NCBI RefSeq assembly: GCF_007752135.1
Contig: NZ_CP036298.1
Location: forward strand, 4,526,001-4,590,000
Direction: 5' to 3'
DNA length: 64,000 bases
From: Aureliella helgolandensis
GTDB lineage: Bacteria > Planctomycetota > Planctomycetia > Pirellulales > Pirellulaceae
Position numbers and translations under genes: made by a program. Within the stretch, counting starts at the first letter, position 1, and every line of letters begins with the position of its first letter. The notes beneath the pieces were generated by a model. It ran no database searches and was not told the origin of the DNA. It saw nothing but the letters and a program-made list of their open reading frames with translations. Positions 36,813 through 45,820 of this stretch are shown here, piece by piece.

Positions 36813-39125
36813 CTATTTTCTGAGAAACGCTGGATGAGTGCAGATGGCGACAATGGCTTCGTGCAACGAAAAATCGCTTTCCTCAATTTGGCGATAGACA
36901 TCGTTGATAAATACTTCTTCTTGAAGACCTGCGTCGCGTCCTGTGGAATACGAAATCAGCTTGGACACGATGTTTTTCAGCACCAGCTCCTTGTCTGCCA
37001 GGAGAATACTCTTAACTGCTGGCAAGGAATTGACCGGACGACCATCCCAGAGACTCGCCGTCGTATCGATGGGCATCCGGCTGGTTTTCAAGGTCTCCCC
37101 ATTATCTGAGTTCGCCAAAACTTCAACATGCGTGTACTCATCGCGCCATCTTCCCAAAGAATCATAGTGTTCCAAGGCCAGCCCGAGTGGATCGATCTTC
37201 CTATGGCAGCGATTGCATGTTTCCACGTTCTGGTGTTGCGCCATGATTTCCTTCATGGTTTTTGCGCCTCGGATATCGGGCTCTTCGATCTTCAAATCCG
37301 CAGGAGGTTCTAGTTTTTCCCCATAGAGATTCTTCAAGATCCAAACTCCACGCAAAATGGGAGATGTACTGAAGCTGCCCGAGGTCAGCTTCAGTATTCC
37401 TGCCTGGCCAATCAAACCACCTCGCTGGCTATCACTAGCGAAATTCTGAGGGCGGAACTCCCTGCCGCTAACGGGCGGGTAGTCGTAGAACTCGGCGGTC
37501 AAATCATTTACCATCGCAAAATCGGAATCGATAAAATTCACCATGCTCAGCTTCTTCAGAAGGATTTCTCGAAACAGCGCGTTGGCTTCCCCCGAGAGTG
37601 CATCGATGTGTAGCGTGGTAACGTTGGTGAACAGACGATGGTCGGGTGCAACATCATCGATCCGATCGGTCTGCAGCCATTGCCTGGTAAAGTCTTCGCA
37701 AAAACGGAAGACTTTAGGGCTAGCTAACATCCGAACGAGTTGTGCCTGCAGCAACTCTTTCGACTGCAGCTCGCCCGAATCAGCTGCCCGCAACAACTCT
37801 TCATCTGGGCCTGAGTTCCATAGGAAATAGGCTAACCGAGCGGCAAACGCTCTGTCATCGAGAGTGCTCGGCTCGTGCTTGTAAAGAAAGTACGGGGAAC
37901 TCAAGATTGCGGTGACCATTCGACGAGCGGCCATGCGATAAGTACCTCCCGCATCCAACGTGCGCTGCCCAAGATCGGTGATTGCGTCGAGATCTTTCTG
38001 TGGAAGCGGACGGTGGATAAACAGAGTGGCCAAATGCTGGGCGAGCTCAGCAGGGTCTTCCGACTCACTCAACAAGATGCGTCGTTCCGCAACAGTCGGC
38101 CACTCATCATAAATCGGTCCGGTGATTTTCACTCTATTGAAAATGAGCTTCGGCCCCGCATACTTTCGGTGCTTTTCAGCCCCCTCGCCAATATTCCAAG
38201 TAGCTGCACTATCGAAGGTAAAGGAGATCTCGGTACCAGGTAGCAAGGTGAGATCCAGAGAAAGAGAGCTCGCTTGGTTCGGCAGCACGAACCTTTGGAT
38301 CTTTTTTAGGTTGGTAGGATAGCGTGGATCCCCCGAGTTGACGCCGATCGTCTGATCCAGTTCCGAGTTGACGATAGTCACATCGGCTTCGAACCGATAC
38401 CTTCCGAACTCAGGAATCTCAAACAACTCCTCCGAATCGCCACTCGTGGAAAAATGGAGATTGCTGCGCCACGGGTAATTGGTGGTCAGGACGTGCGAAT
38501 CCTTGGTTTGGTAGTCTCCGCGCGAACTGCCGCGAAAATTCTCGATTTCAAAATCCCAGCCGCGCACGAGCGGTTTTTCATCGAGGATCAATTGATTCGC
38601 AACGAACCGTGCCGTCTTCAAATAGGCCTGCACTTGATAGGGTGACATCAAAAGCGATTCGCCAGCCTTATTGAACCGTTCACCGCTAGGATCATCGGGC
38701 AGGAACTCCGTCAACTCAAAGTTGGTGTCCAAGAGATCATTAATGGTGTTGGTGTACTCCTCACGCGTTAGCCGCTTGAGCAGGCTAGGGGGTGCCACTT
38801 CACGCAGCCTTCGTTTCAAGCCTTGTACCATAGTCCGACGCAGGTCGTCGGCTGGCTGTGGCTCTTTGGCTGGTGGCATCTCCCGCTCATCAAGCACGCC
38901 AATGAGCGTCTCCAAGAACTCACGGTTGGCGAGACGAGATTCGCTGAGTGGATCGAGACGAACCTCTCCCTCCGGTTGGTCAACTCCGTGACATGCCACG
39001 CAGTACTGCGCAAAGAACGGGGCTTCAAAAGACTCAGCGAAGACCTCACCTGGCAACAAGCAGAGGACGATAGCGTACGCAATATATCTCATGGAATCAC
39101 AAATCATTGGAGCACCGACATTCAT
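36813..39125 (-). CDS. DUF1592-family protein with cytochrome c-like motif (second copy)
   Basis: A 770-residue relative of the 6041-8446 protein. A signal peptide begins at Met12 (39092), which is the likelier start; the open frame begins at 39125. The heme motif CVACH (about residue 42) is followed by DUF1587 (RLTREEYTNTINDLL), DUF1595/1592 (AARLAYFLWNSGPDEELL), DUF1588 (CNRCH then KIDPLGLALEHYD) and DUF1585 (ISYSTGRDAG). It lies 27 bases downstream of the DUF1552 gene. Here the order is DUF1552 then DUF1592, opposite to the first pair. Confidence 0.88.
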   Translation of the reverse strand: MNVGAPMICDSMRYIAYAIVLCLLPGEVFAESFEAPFFAQYCVACHGVDQPEGEVRLDPLSESRLANREFLETLIGVLDEREMPPAKEPQPADDLRRTMVQGLKRRLREVAPPSLLKRLTREEYTNTINDLLDTNFELTEFLPDDPSGERFNKAGESLLMSPYQVQAYLKTARFVANQLILDEKPLVRGWDFEIENFRGSSRGDYQTKDSHVLTTNYPWRSNLHFSTSGDSEELFEIPEFGRYRFEADVTIVNSELDQTIGVNSGDPRYPTNLKKIQRFVLPNQASSLSLDLTLLPGTEISFTFDSAATWNIGEGAEKHRKYAGPKLIFNRVKITGPIYDEWPTVAERRILLSESEDPAELAQHLATLFIHRPLPQKDLDAITDLGQRTLDAGGTYRMAARRMVTAILSSPYFLYKHEPSTLDDRAFAARLAYFLWNSGPDEELLRAADSGELQSKELLQAQLVRMLASPKVFRFCEDFTRQWLQTDRIDDVAPDHRLFTNVTTLHIDALSGEANALFREILLKKLSMVNFIDSDFAMVNDLTAEFYDYPPVSGREFRPQNFASDSQRGGLIGQAGILKLTSGSFSTSPILRGVWILKNLYGEKLEPPADLKIEEPDIRGAKTMKEIMAQHQNVETCNRCHRKIDPLGLALEHYDSLGRWRDEYTHVEVLANSDNGETLKTSRMPIDTTASLWDGRPVNSLPAVKSILLADKELVLKNIVSKLISYSTGRDAGLQEEVFINDVYRQIEESDFSLHEAIVAICTHPAFLRK

Positions 39126-39152
39126 GAAGGTGCACAGCGGACACGAAAAAAC

Positions 39153-40358
39153 TTAAGTCAACGACACCGTTGATTCACTTTCCCCGAACACATCCTCTTC
39201 GATCCCCAGGTCCTGCAGTATCGACAAATAGACGTCGCAGATGGGGCGATTCTTTCGCACTTCGTGCTGAAATTGCTTGACCGAACCATTGAAATAAAGC
39301 GCCGGCAGGTCGTCGAAAGTGTGTGCACTGGCATTGCCCATCGATGCCGTGACCAAAGTGGAAGTCTCCTCGAACAGGTTGCGCCCCGCCGACATCGACT
39401 TGCTCTTCATGTTTGCTAAAGTGCTTCCGATCTTGCCTAGAATCATGTTCTCCATGACCAGCAGCTTGTCGATTTTGGATTGCTTCTTGCCATGGTGGGA
39501 GAAGTCGTGATAGCTACCAACAATATTGTCTTGCGAAAAGCTCTCCCAAAACGGAATCTGCAGTGTGACCACTCGAGTCGAATCGGTTTCGAAAGCCAAC
39601 AACGATAGATCCAGCATTACCTGCAAATAGTCTTCGACGCTGCGATTGGAGTACTGCGGAAGCTCATAGTCCGTATGCGGCTTGTCCGAATCACTCCAGA
39701 ACACCCGCTTGCGAACCGACTTCTCCACTTCTCGAACTGATGTGAAGTAGTCATCAACTTTCTCACGATCCCGATGAGACAGATCTTTGGACATCGATTT
39801 AGCATGCTCGTACGCCATATCGAGAATGCTCTTCTCTTCCGCCAGAATCTGCTTCTGCTGGGCGTGATTCTCGTCCACCCCGAAGAGCAAGTTAAAAATT
39901 CGCTCCGGAGAATCCATTTGGTAGACAGGCAAGCCGTGCCGGTCCCAGCAGACTTGGGAGAAGTTCAGGTTCTGCCCCGCTTGCAGAGCCAAGGATTGAA
40001 AGCGAGTCTCGCCGCCTAAGAGCTCAGCAGCCTGTTGATCGAACGAAATGCGATTCTTGCGTTGCAGCTTGTTAAAATAGCCAGACAGGACGCCGACGCA
40101 GGGCGTATGGCCATTGCCCAGCTGCACTCCTGGATTGTCCATGCCGCTGAAGATCTTCAAGTTCTCTCGATGCGCCTCCAAATTTTTGAGAAGCACAGGG
40201 GACTCTTGGTCGGGCAGCAGCGCGGGCTGATAAAACCCCAGGTGGTTGACGACGGTAAACAACCGCTTTACTGGATTTATGGGCTCTTGGCCGAAGCTTT
40301 CCAGCTGCGGCAAAAGCAGGGTCAACCCCGCCGCTTTGACAAAAGTTCTTCGTTGCAT
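39153..40358 (-). CDS. DUF1552 domain protein (second copy)
   Basis: A 401-residue DUF1552 protein, 48 residues shorter than the copy at 4695-6044. It begins MQRRTFVKAAGLTLLLP, a twin-arginine-like leader. VVNHLGFYQPALLPDQ and FSHHGKKQSKIDKL are family-like. It is the first gene of the pair on the minus strand and diverges from the sulfatase gene at 40609, with a 250-base shared promoter region. Confidence 0.87.
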   Translation of the reverse strand: MQRRTFVKAAGLTLLLPQLESFGQEPINPVKRLFTVVNHLGFYQPALLPDQESPVLLKNLEAHRENLKIFSGMDNPGVQLGNGHTPCVGVLSGYFNKLQRKNRISFDQQAAELLGGETRFQSLALQAGQNLNFSQVCWDRHGLPVYQMDSPERIFNLLFGVDENHAQQKQILAEEKSILDMAYEHAKSMSKDLSHRDREKVDDYFTSVREVEKSVRKRVFWSDSDKPHTDYELPQYSNRSVEDYLQVMLDLSLLAFETDSTRVVTLQIPFWESFSQDNIVGSYHDFSHHGKKQSKIDKLLVMENMILGKIGSTLANMKSKSMSAGRNLFEETSTLVTASMGNASAHTFDDLPALYFNGSVKQFQHEVRKNRPICDVYLSILQDLGIEEDVFGESESTVSLT

Positions 40359-40608
40359 GTCTTCTCCCAGGCACTTGTGTTGTCTGGTCTATTCTAGCAG
40401 ACATCTACCACAAGAGTTTTTCCAACGCATTGTCCTCGTCTACAATGCTAGTCGTCGCTTTGGGTGCCCCAACCGACGCGTTCACCGCAGTTGCCAAGGT
40501 TTAGAGCCGTTTCAATGCAAAGCTCAAACTACCACTTTCATCAACCAATCTTAACCATACGGCCCATCCTCAACGGCAACACGCCTCCTCTTCTTTCGAG
40601 CATACCTT

Positions 40609-42036
40609 ATGAAACACTTTCTCCTTTCCGCTTTGACGGTGGTGGCATGGGCCGCTGGCGTTCATGCAGTCGAGCGGCCCAATGTCGTGTTCATGATGAC
40701 CGACGATCAGGCACCTTGGGCCATCGGCGTGCACGCTGGCCCAACTCACGCCGACACACCCCATTTGGATGAACTATTTCGATCGGGAGCCTATTTGCCA
40801 AATACGTTCACACCGACGCCCGTTTGCAGCCCATCCAGAGCGTCCTTAGCGACGAGTCTGTACGGAAGCGAAGTTGGAATTCACGATTGGATCAATCCTA
40901 GAGTTGAACCAGACCTCGGCTTGGAGCCAAATTTGACGACTTGGTATGAATGCCTCCACGATGCTGGGTACTACACCGGAATTATCGGAAAGTGGCACCT
41001 CGGTTTACCCGACAAATTCCATCCGACTCACAATGGCTTTGACTACTTCATCGGCCATCGGGGAGGGGGCTGGTCCCCCAACAATCCTACCCTGGAGAAA
41101 GACGGCCAGGATAAGAAGTTTCAAGGACTGACCACGGATATTCTGACAGATCACGCCATCGGGTTTTTAGAAGATCGTCCCCGCGACCAGCCGTTCCTAC
41201 TCGTTCTGCACTTCCGTGCTCCCCACGCAGCCTGGCTGCCAGTCGCACCCGAGGATTGGGCGCCCTTTGAAAACCTTGAAGTCGACTTGCCCGATCCGAA
41301 TTACCCTGGAATTGACACGATGACGGTCAAAAAGAAAACGCGGGAGTATCTCGCTAGCGTGCGCGGCGTCGACCGCAACGTTGGACGCCTCATGGGCAAG
41401 CTCGACGACATGAATCTATCGGATAATACGGTGGTCATTTTCACCTCGGACCACGGCTATAACATGGGGCATAACGGGATTTGGCATAAGGGCAACGGGC
41501 ACTGGATCTTGATGCCCGATGCACTACCAGCCGCCACGGAAAACATTCCCCAAGGCCAAAGACCGAACATGTACGACACGTCGCTGAAAGTGCCAACTGC
41601 AGTGCGCTGGCCCGGCGTCACCCAACCGGGGAGTACTATTACAACGAACATCTCCCACTTGGATTGGTTCCCCACGCTGGTGAGTATTGCTGGTGGTAGC
41701 TCGCCTGCATCTCAACCGGTGCGCGGCCGAGATCTATCCCAAGTTCTAGCCGGCCAGACTGAATTGGATTGGGACGAGAACATTTTTTCGCAATATTCCA
41801 CGCTCCACCAATCTCGCACACACATGCGATCACTCCGCACGCCTCATTGGAAATTGATTCGTGATTTCTTGAACCCCGAACGCGATGAACTGTATGACTT
41901 ACAGGCAGATCCTGGTGAACATACCAATGTGATCGCAGACGAAAAGAATCAAGCGACTATCGAACGCCTTCACCGAGAATTGATCTCGCGCATGCAAGCA
42001 ATCCAAGATCCCGTCTTGGAGATGGTTGAGCATTGA
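40609..42036 (+). CDS. Secreted sulfatase (arylsulfatase family)
   Basis: A 475-residue S1-type sulfatase with a signal peptide (cleavage near GVHAVE). The formylglycine signature is VCSPSRASLATSL with Cys73. Metal ligands are in NVVFMMTDDQ (DD) and FTSDHGYNMG (DH). IIGKWHLG provides the conserved Lys and His. Planctomycetes use many such enzymes on sulfated algal polysaccharides. It has no adjacent sulfatase-maturating enzyme gene in the window. Confidence 0.93.
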   Translation: MKHFLLSALTVVAWAAGVHAVERPNVVFMMTDDQAPWAIGVHAGPTHADTPHLDELFRSGAYLPNTFTPTPVCSPSRASLATSLYGSEVGIHDWINPRVEPDLGLEPNLTTWYECLHDAGYYTGIIGKWHLGLPDKFHPTHNGFDYFIGHRGGGWSPNNPTLEKDGQDKKFQGLTTDILTDHAIGFLEDRPRDQPFLLVLHFRAPHAAWLPVAPEDWAPFENLEVDLPDPNYPGIDTMTVKKKTREYLASVRGVDRNVGRLMGKLDDMNLSDNTVVIFTSDHGYNMGHNGIWHKGNGHWILMPDALPAATENIPQGQRPNMYDTSLKVPTAVRWPGVTQPGSTITTNISHLDWFPTLVSIAGGSSPASQPVRGRDLSQVLAGQTELDWDENIFSQYSTLHQSRTHMRSLRTPHWKLIRDFLNPERDELYDLQADPGEHTNVIADEKNQATIERLHRELISRMQAIQDPVLEMVEH

Positions 42037-42425
42037 CGAATGCCTAAGCTGCGGGTGTTCTAATCTGGACTGGTAAGGCCCCTAGTTGCTCAACAAAGTG
42101 TCATTGGGTTCCTGTCCATCAGATGGCTAAATTGAGAGCGTTTTTTGGGTTTCACGCGATGATAGCATCCTAACGACTCGGTAGCCGAAAACACCTATCC
42201 TTGCTCACCGGGCTGTCGATTTAATAGCAATTTGAATTTTACCGCGGCGGTAGCGTCCCTAATTACCTTGTAGCAGCAACCACCTTTCCTTGCTCACGCG
42301 GCGGGTTACGATTTCAACAACTCGTCTCGCAGCGGAGTACGATTCGGGACGCGCTCGGTCTGTTTGGGACCAGTACCAATAGCAACATTGGCCCCTGTTC
42401 GACGCTTTCTAGCTTGGGAAAACGT

Positions 42426-42510
42426 AACCGTTCACGGTTGTCTGCAACTTAAGCTCAAACCTGAAGCACTTGATGAAGCTGCCCGGTGGATGAGGAAGGG
42501 CGCGAACGAC
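42426..42510. repeat. Diverged direct repeat, copy A
   Basis: Shares aaccgttc, caacctgaagca-like and gtggat.aggaagg blocks in the same order with 42693-42775, about 70% alike by eye. Confidence 0.6.
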
Positions 42511-42692
42511 CGACTAAATGCTTCGCAGCGGTGAGCTTGCTTAGTACTACTCCGCGCGGTTGAGTTTGGTTGGGGGCGAGTCGGGTGCAGCAGAGAATGT
42601 TGTTGGCAGGAAAATGTTGGCAGGAAAATAGCCAGAGCAATTCATCTTCCTGCCCCCATCTTCCTGTCAAAACGTCCGCCTGGATGCTTCGA

Positions 42693-42775
42693 AACCGTTC
42701 GCCGTTGTCAGCGACCTACACTCCAACCTGAAGCAATGGTTGAAATTGTAAGTGGATAAGGAAGGTCGTGAACGG
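42693..42775. repeat. Diverged direct repeat, copy B
   Basis: Partner of 42426-42510. The copies are 183 bases apart and both lie between the two converging sulfatase genes. Confidence 0.6.
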
Positions 42776-42848
42776 TTACGGGAAAACTAGCTTGGCATAC
42801 GCGAGGTTCCGCTATCGCGCGGCCCGCTCCACACTTGCCTGCCTGACT

Positions 42849-44252
42849 CTAGTGTGGTGAGTCGCCACGGAGTGACGAGAAATTCTTTGGGTCTGGGTGT
42901 GCTGGAAGCGTGGACTTCCACTGCGAGAGCTTTTCAATCAGCTGAGCGACAATCTCCGGATGCGACTCCTTCACGTCCTGCTCTTCGTACACGTCGGCAA
43001 CAATGTCATACAGTTCCACATAGTCAGCCGTTTCGTCGCTGAGCAGCTTCCAATTTTGATCGACAATGCAGTAGTCGACCCAATGAAAGGAATCGGCTTG
43101 CCCGGGCTTTCCGCCACCTCGCATCTTCCAGAACAGAGGCTTGCCTCTTCCTTGGCTGGTTCCGCCTTGAAGTTGCTTGAGCTGGCTGATTCCGTCAGGC
43201 TTATACTGCTCAGGCAACTTCGCGCCGGCGACTTCGCAAAAAGTAGGAAGCAAATCGACCGCTGAGATCATCAGTCGACGATCGACTTTGCCTTTTGCAA
43301 TCTTCCCAGGCCAGCGGGCGATGAAGGGCACGTTGATCCCGCCCTCGAACAGCGACGCCTTAAAGCCCTTCCGTCCTGCGGTAATGCCTTTCGAAGCAGC
43401 GATGCCAAACCCTGCTCCGGTAGCGGTGTCATAGCTCAACTCAAGCGGCCTAGCGTCCTTCGCGCGGGCTGGTCCATTATCGGAACTGAAGATCACCAGC
43501 GTATTCTCTGCAAGGTCTAGTCGGTCTAGAGCATCCAAGACTTCCCCGATCCGCTCGTCGGCGTGTGACAGTACCGATGCGTAGATTTCGTCAGCTTCCT
43601 GCAATCCACTTTCCCGAAACCGCCATCGGTACTTTGGGACCACATGGAAGGGAGTGTGCGGTTCATGAATCCACAGATTGACGAAGAATGGCTTTCCCGC
43701 CTGCCCGCTACGCTCGATAAACTCGATCGCGTTCTCGGCATCTTCGTGGACGGGCATCTGCTCTCCAGAGCAATTGAACGCACCGTAGGCATCGTATCCA
43801 TACTCACCAGGTGCTGGCGAGTCCGGGATCATATCGTTCGCCAAATGCCACTTACCGAAATGAGCGGTTGCGTAGCCCGCTTGCTGCAGCAGTCGCGGCA
43901 GGGTGGTGGAATCGGTATCCAGCCAATCCGGCATGTTACGTTTCGCGTTGCTGGGCACCCAAGCAAAATGCCCGTCGATGTTGTATCGCGCCGGAAACTG
44001 CCCCGTCATGACCGCTGTACGACTGGGAGAACAGACACCACTGGCAACGGTAAACCGATGAAAGTCAGTTCCTTCGCGAGCCAAGCGATCGATGTTGGGT
44101 GTCTTGACATAGGGATGCCCGTGACAGCCGAGGTCCCCCCAGCCCCAATCGTCAGCAAAAATGAACAGGATGTTGGGACGGGGAGTGTCAGCGGCTGCAA
44201 CCGAAGTAAGCAAGCTCACAAGCGCCAATGCAATAAAAGCAGTTGATTTCAT
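42849..44252 (-). CDS. Secreted sulfatase (arylsulfatase A-like)
   Basis: A 467-residue S1 sulfatase. Signal peptide MKSTAFIALALVSLL ... SVAAA, then NILFIFADDWGWGDLGCHG (metal Asp pair), GVCSPSRTAVMTG with formylglycine Cys74, HFGKWHLAND, and SSDNGPARAKD. The ATG at 44252 is chosen because the signal peptide begins there; the frame stays open upstream to 44624 across a decayed gene with no similarity. The target is probably a sulfated polysaccharide; it differs from the neighbouring sulfatase and is not a recent duplicate. Confidence 0.93.
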   Translation of the reverse strand: MKSTAFIALALVSLLTSVAAADTPRPNILFIFADDWGWGDLGCHGHPYVKTPNIDRLAREGTDFHRFTVASGVCSPSRTAVMTGQFPARYNIDGHFAWVPSNAKRNMPDWLDTDSTTLPRLLQQAGYATAHFGKWHLANDMIPDSPAPGEYGYDAYGAFNCSGEQMPVHEDAENAIEFIERSGQAGKPFFVNLWIHEPHTPFHVVPKYRWRFRESGLQEADEIYASVLSHADERIGEVLDALDRLDLAENTLVIFSSDNGPARAKDARPLELSYDTATGAGFGIAASKGITAGRKGFKASLFEGGINVPFIARWPGKIAKGKVDRRLMISAVDLLPTFCEVAGAKLPEQYKPDGISQLKQLQGGTSQGRGKPLFWKMRGGGKPGQADSFHWVDYCIVDQNWKLLSDETADYVELYDIVADVYEEQDVKESHPEIVAQLIEKLSQWKSTLPAHPDPKNFSSLRGDSPH

Positions 44253-44254
44253 GT

Positions 44255-45045
44255 TTAAGAGTACCCGTTTAAAGGTAAGAAATAGAGATCTGGAAATTGC
44301 ATACTCGCCAACCTGCGTGCCGCTCGGGTAGACGGAACAATCCAACACAGCCGGAACAGCAAATGACGCGGAAAAGACCAGTTCAGAAATGTCCATTGGA
44401 GGATGCGATGGATTCGAGCCCAATCTTCGTGCACCGCCTGGAAAGCAAGCGTGACCGTGTCGAGCACCGGTTTGGACTCTTTGCCTGTAGTAGCTTTGAT
44501 CCTGATTTCGAATTGAAATCCGTAGCCCTCCGGCAATTCGGAGAGCTTTAGTAGAGCGGGACTCTTCGCCACCTGCTTGGAAAATCCTGGCATGTAGTCG
44601 TAGTGCTCTTTGGCGGATTGCCACTCAGTCCACTCCTCGATTTTGGCATCGTTGTCCGCGCCAACTCCCACACGCGTTTTAACACTCTCAACCCAAGGTC
44701 CCGGACTCACGAAATCCATTTGCGGTTGCGTTGCCAAATAGAATTGGCTCTCGGCAAATATGATGTCAGGATCAGGCTGCCCTTGACCGATATTTCCACA
44801 CCATTTGAACGGTTCATCGATGCTCTGGGAGGTAAACCAGCCAACGCTCATACTCTTCCTTTCTGCTGGAACGAAGTCAAAAAACAGGTAGTACTGTCCG
44901 GCAATCGAGATGGCCGCCCAATCCCCGTAGGCGTTCTGTTCGGGTTCATGAATCTCGTGTCCGGCAACATTCGTATTGAACCGGTCTCGGTTTTCTTTCA
45001 CCCTACCTGGGCAAAGAGCAGGAGGGAAAACAGCAGAATTTTCAT
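44255..45045 (-). pseudogene. Decayed secreted glycosidase-like gene (GH43/GH32-like half)
   Basis: At 45045 an ATG begins MKILLFSLLLFAQVG, a good signal peptide, but it stops at once. From about 45000 the next frame continues ENRDRFNTNVAGHEIHEPE, GDWAAISIAGQYYLFFDF and WCGNIGQGQPDPDIIFAE, which resembles the second half of a beta-propeller glycosidase of the GH43/GH32 type. Thus the N-terminal blades are missing and a frame change follows the signal peptide. The end, past about 44420, is also unlike the family. I call it a remnant of a larger gene by deletion. Confidence 0.6.
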
Positions 45046-45141
45046 TTAAGGCCCCTTTGAGGACGTGTAGGTTGCAGCCCCGGCTTTGTACATATTCCCG
45101 GAACGCGACTCGGTGATACAACGGAGTTTCGCTTATCGGCA

Positions 45142-45816
45142 CTACTGGGTAGGCAGCACCCCGAAGCGGAATGCTTTGGCAACGGCGGCCGGAGCATTTT
45201 GAACTTTCAGCTTTTCGTAAATATGAGCCACATGCGTGCAAACCGTCGCATTACTGATGCGGAGTTGATCCGCAATAGATTTCCGTTCACACCCGTCCGC
45301 TAACAGACTGAGTACTTCGACTTCTCTTTCGGTGAGCATCTCCAATCGTTCATCGCTGGGTAGCAGCTTCTTGAGTCGCCTCATGATCATTGCTGCCAAC
45401 TTTGTGTTCAACAATCCACCGCCCGTGTACACGGTGCGAATGCCATCGGTAATCTGGCTGAGCGTCGCCGACTTGAGGAGATATCCCGCCGCGCCACACG
45501 ATATTGCACGCAGCACATCCTCTTCATGGTCCGATTGGGTAAGCACGATGATCTTGGCCTGATTGCTCTGCGCACGCAGATGCTCAATTGCACTCAATCC
45601 GTCCATTCCTGGAAGTCTCAGATCGAGTAAGATAACGTCGGGTTTCACGGAGTCGGCCTGCTCTTGCAGACTATCAAGCGCGCGCTCGGCAGTCCCAAAT
45701 TGGCTGGCGAGATCAATGTCCAATTCGTCATTAATCGCCGGTGCGATGACTTGCCGATACTCGGCATTGTCCTCCACAAGCATGACACGAATCTTCTTTT
45801 GGGACCTAGCGTTCAC
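45142..45816 (-). CDS. NarL/FixJ-type response regulator
   Basis: A 224-residue regulator: receiver (about 8-125; phosphoacceptor D65 in LLDLRLP, Lys in YLLKSA) and a LuxR-type HTH (about 158-215; LTEREVEVLSLLADGCERKSIADQL). It lies 4 bases after the discoidin histidine kinase and is its probable partner. It likely controls nearby polysaccharide genes, although no binding site can be recognised. Confidence 0.93.
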   Translation of the reverse strand: MNARSQKKIRVMLVEDNAEYRQVIAPAINDELDIDLASQFGTAERALDSLQEQADSVKPDVILLDLRLPGMDGLSAIEHLRAQSNQAKIIVLTQSDHEEDVLRAISCGAAGYLLKSATLSQITDGIRTVYTGGGLLNTKLAAMIMRRLKKLLPSDERLEMLTEREVEVLSLLADGCERKSIADQLRISNATVCTHVAHIYEKLKVQNAPAAVAKAFRFGVLPTQ

Positions 45817-45820
45817 TTTC

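Larger units (their letters stand above)
42037..42848. other. Intergenic repeat-rich region between two sulfatase genes
   Basis: An 812-base convergent region. It holds a diverged pair of about 85-base direct repeats (42426-42510 and 42693-42775), two adjacent copies of a 14-base unit near 42600, and facing copies of the motif TTCCTGCC/GGCAGGAA. There is no gene I can support. Confidence 0.55.

Noticed and set aside
44253-44624. In-frame 5' extension of the second sulfatase
   Set aside because: The signal peptide starts at 44252, and the extension overlaps the glycosidase remnant in another frame.
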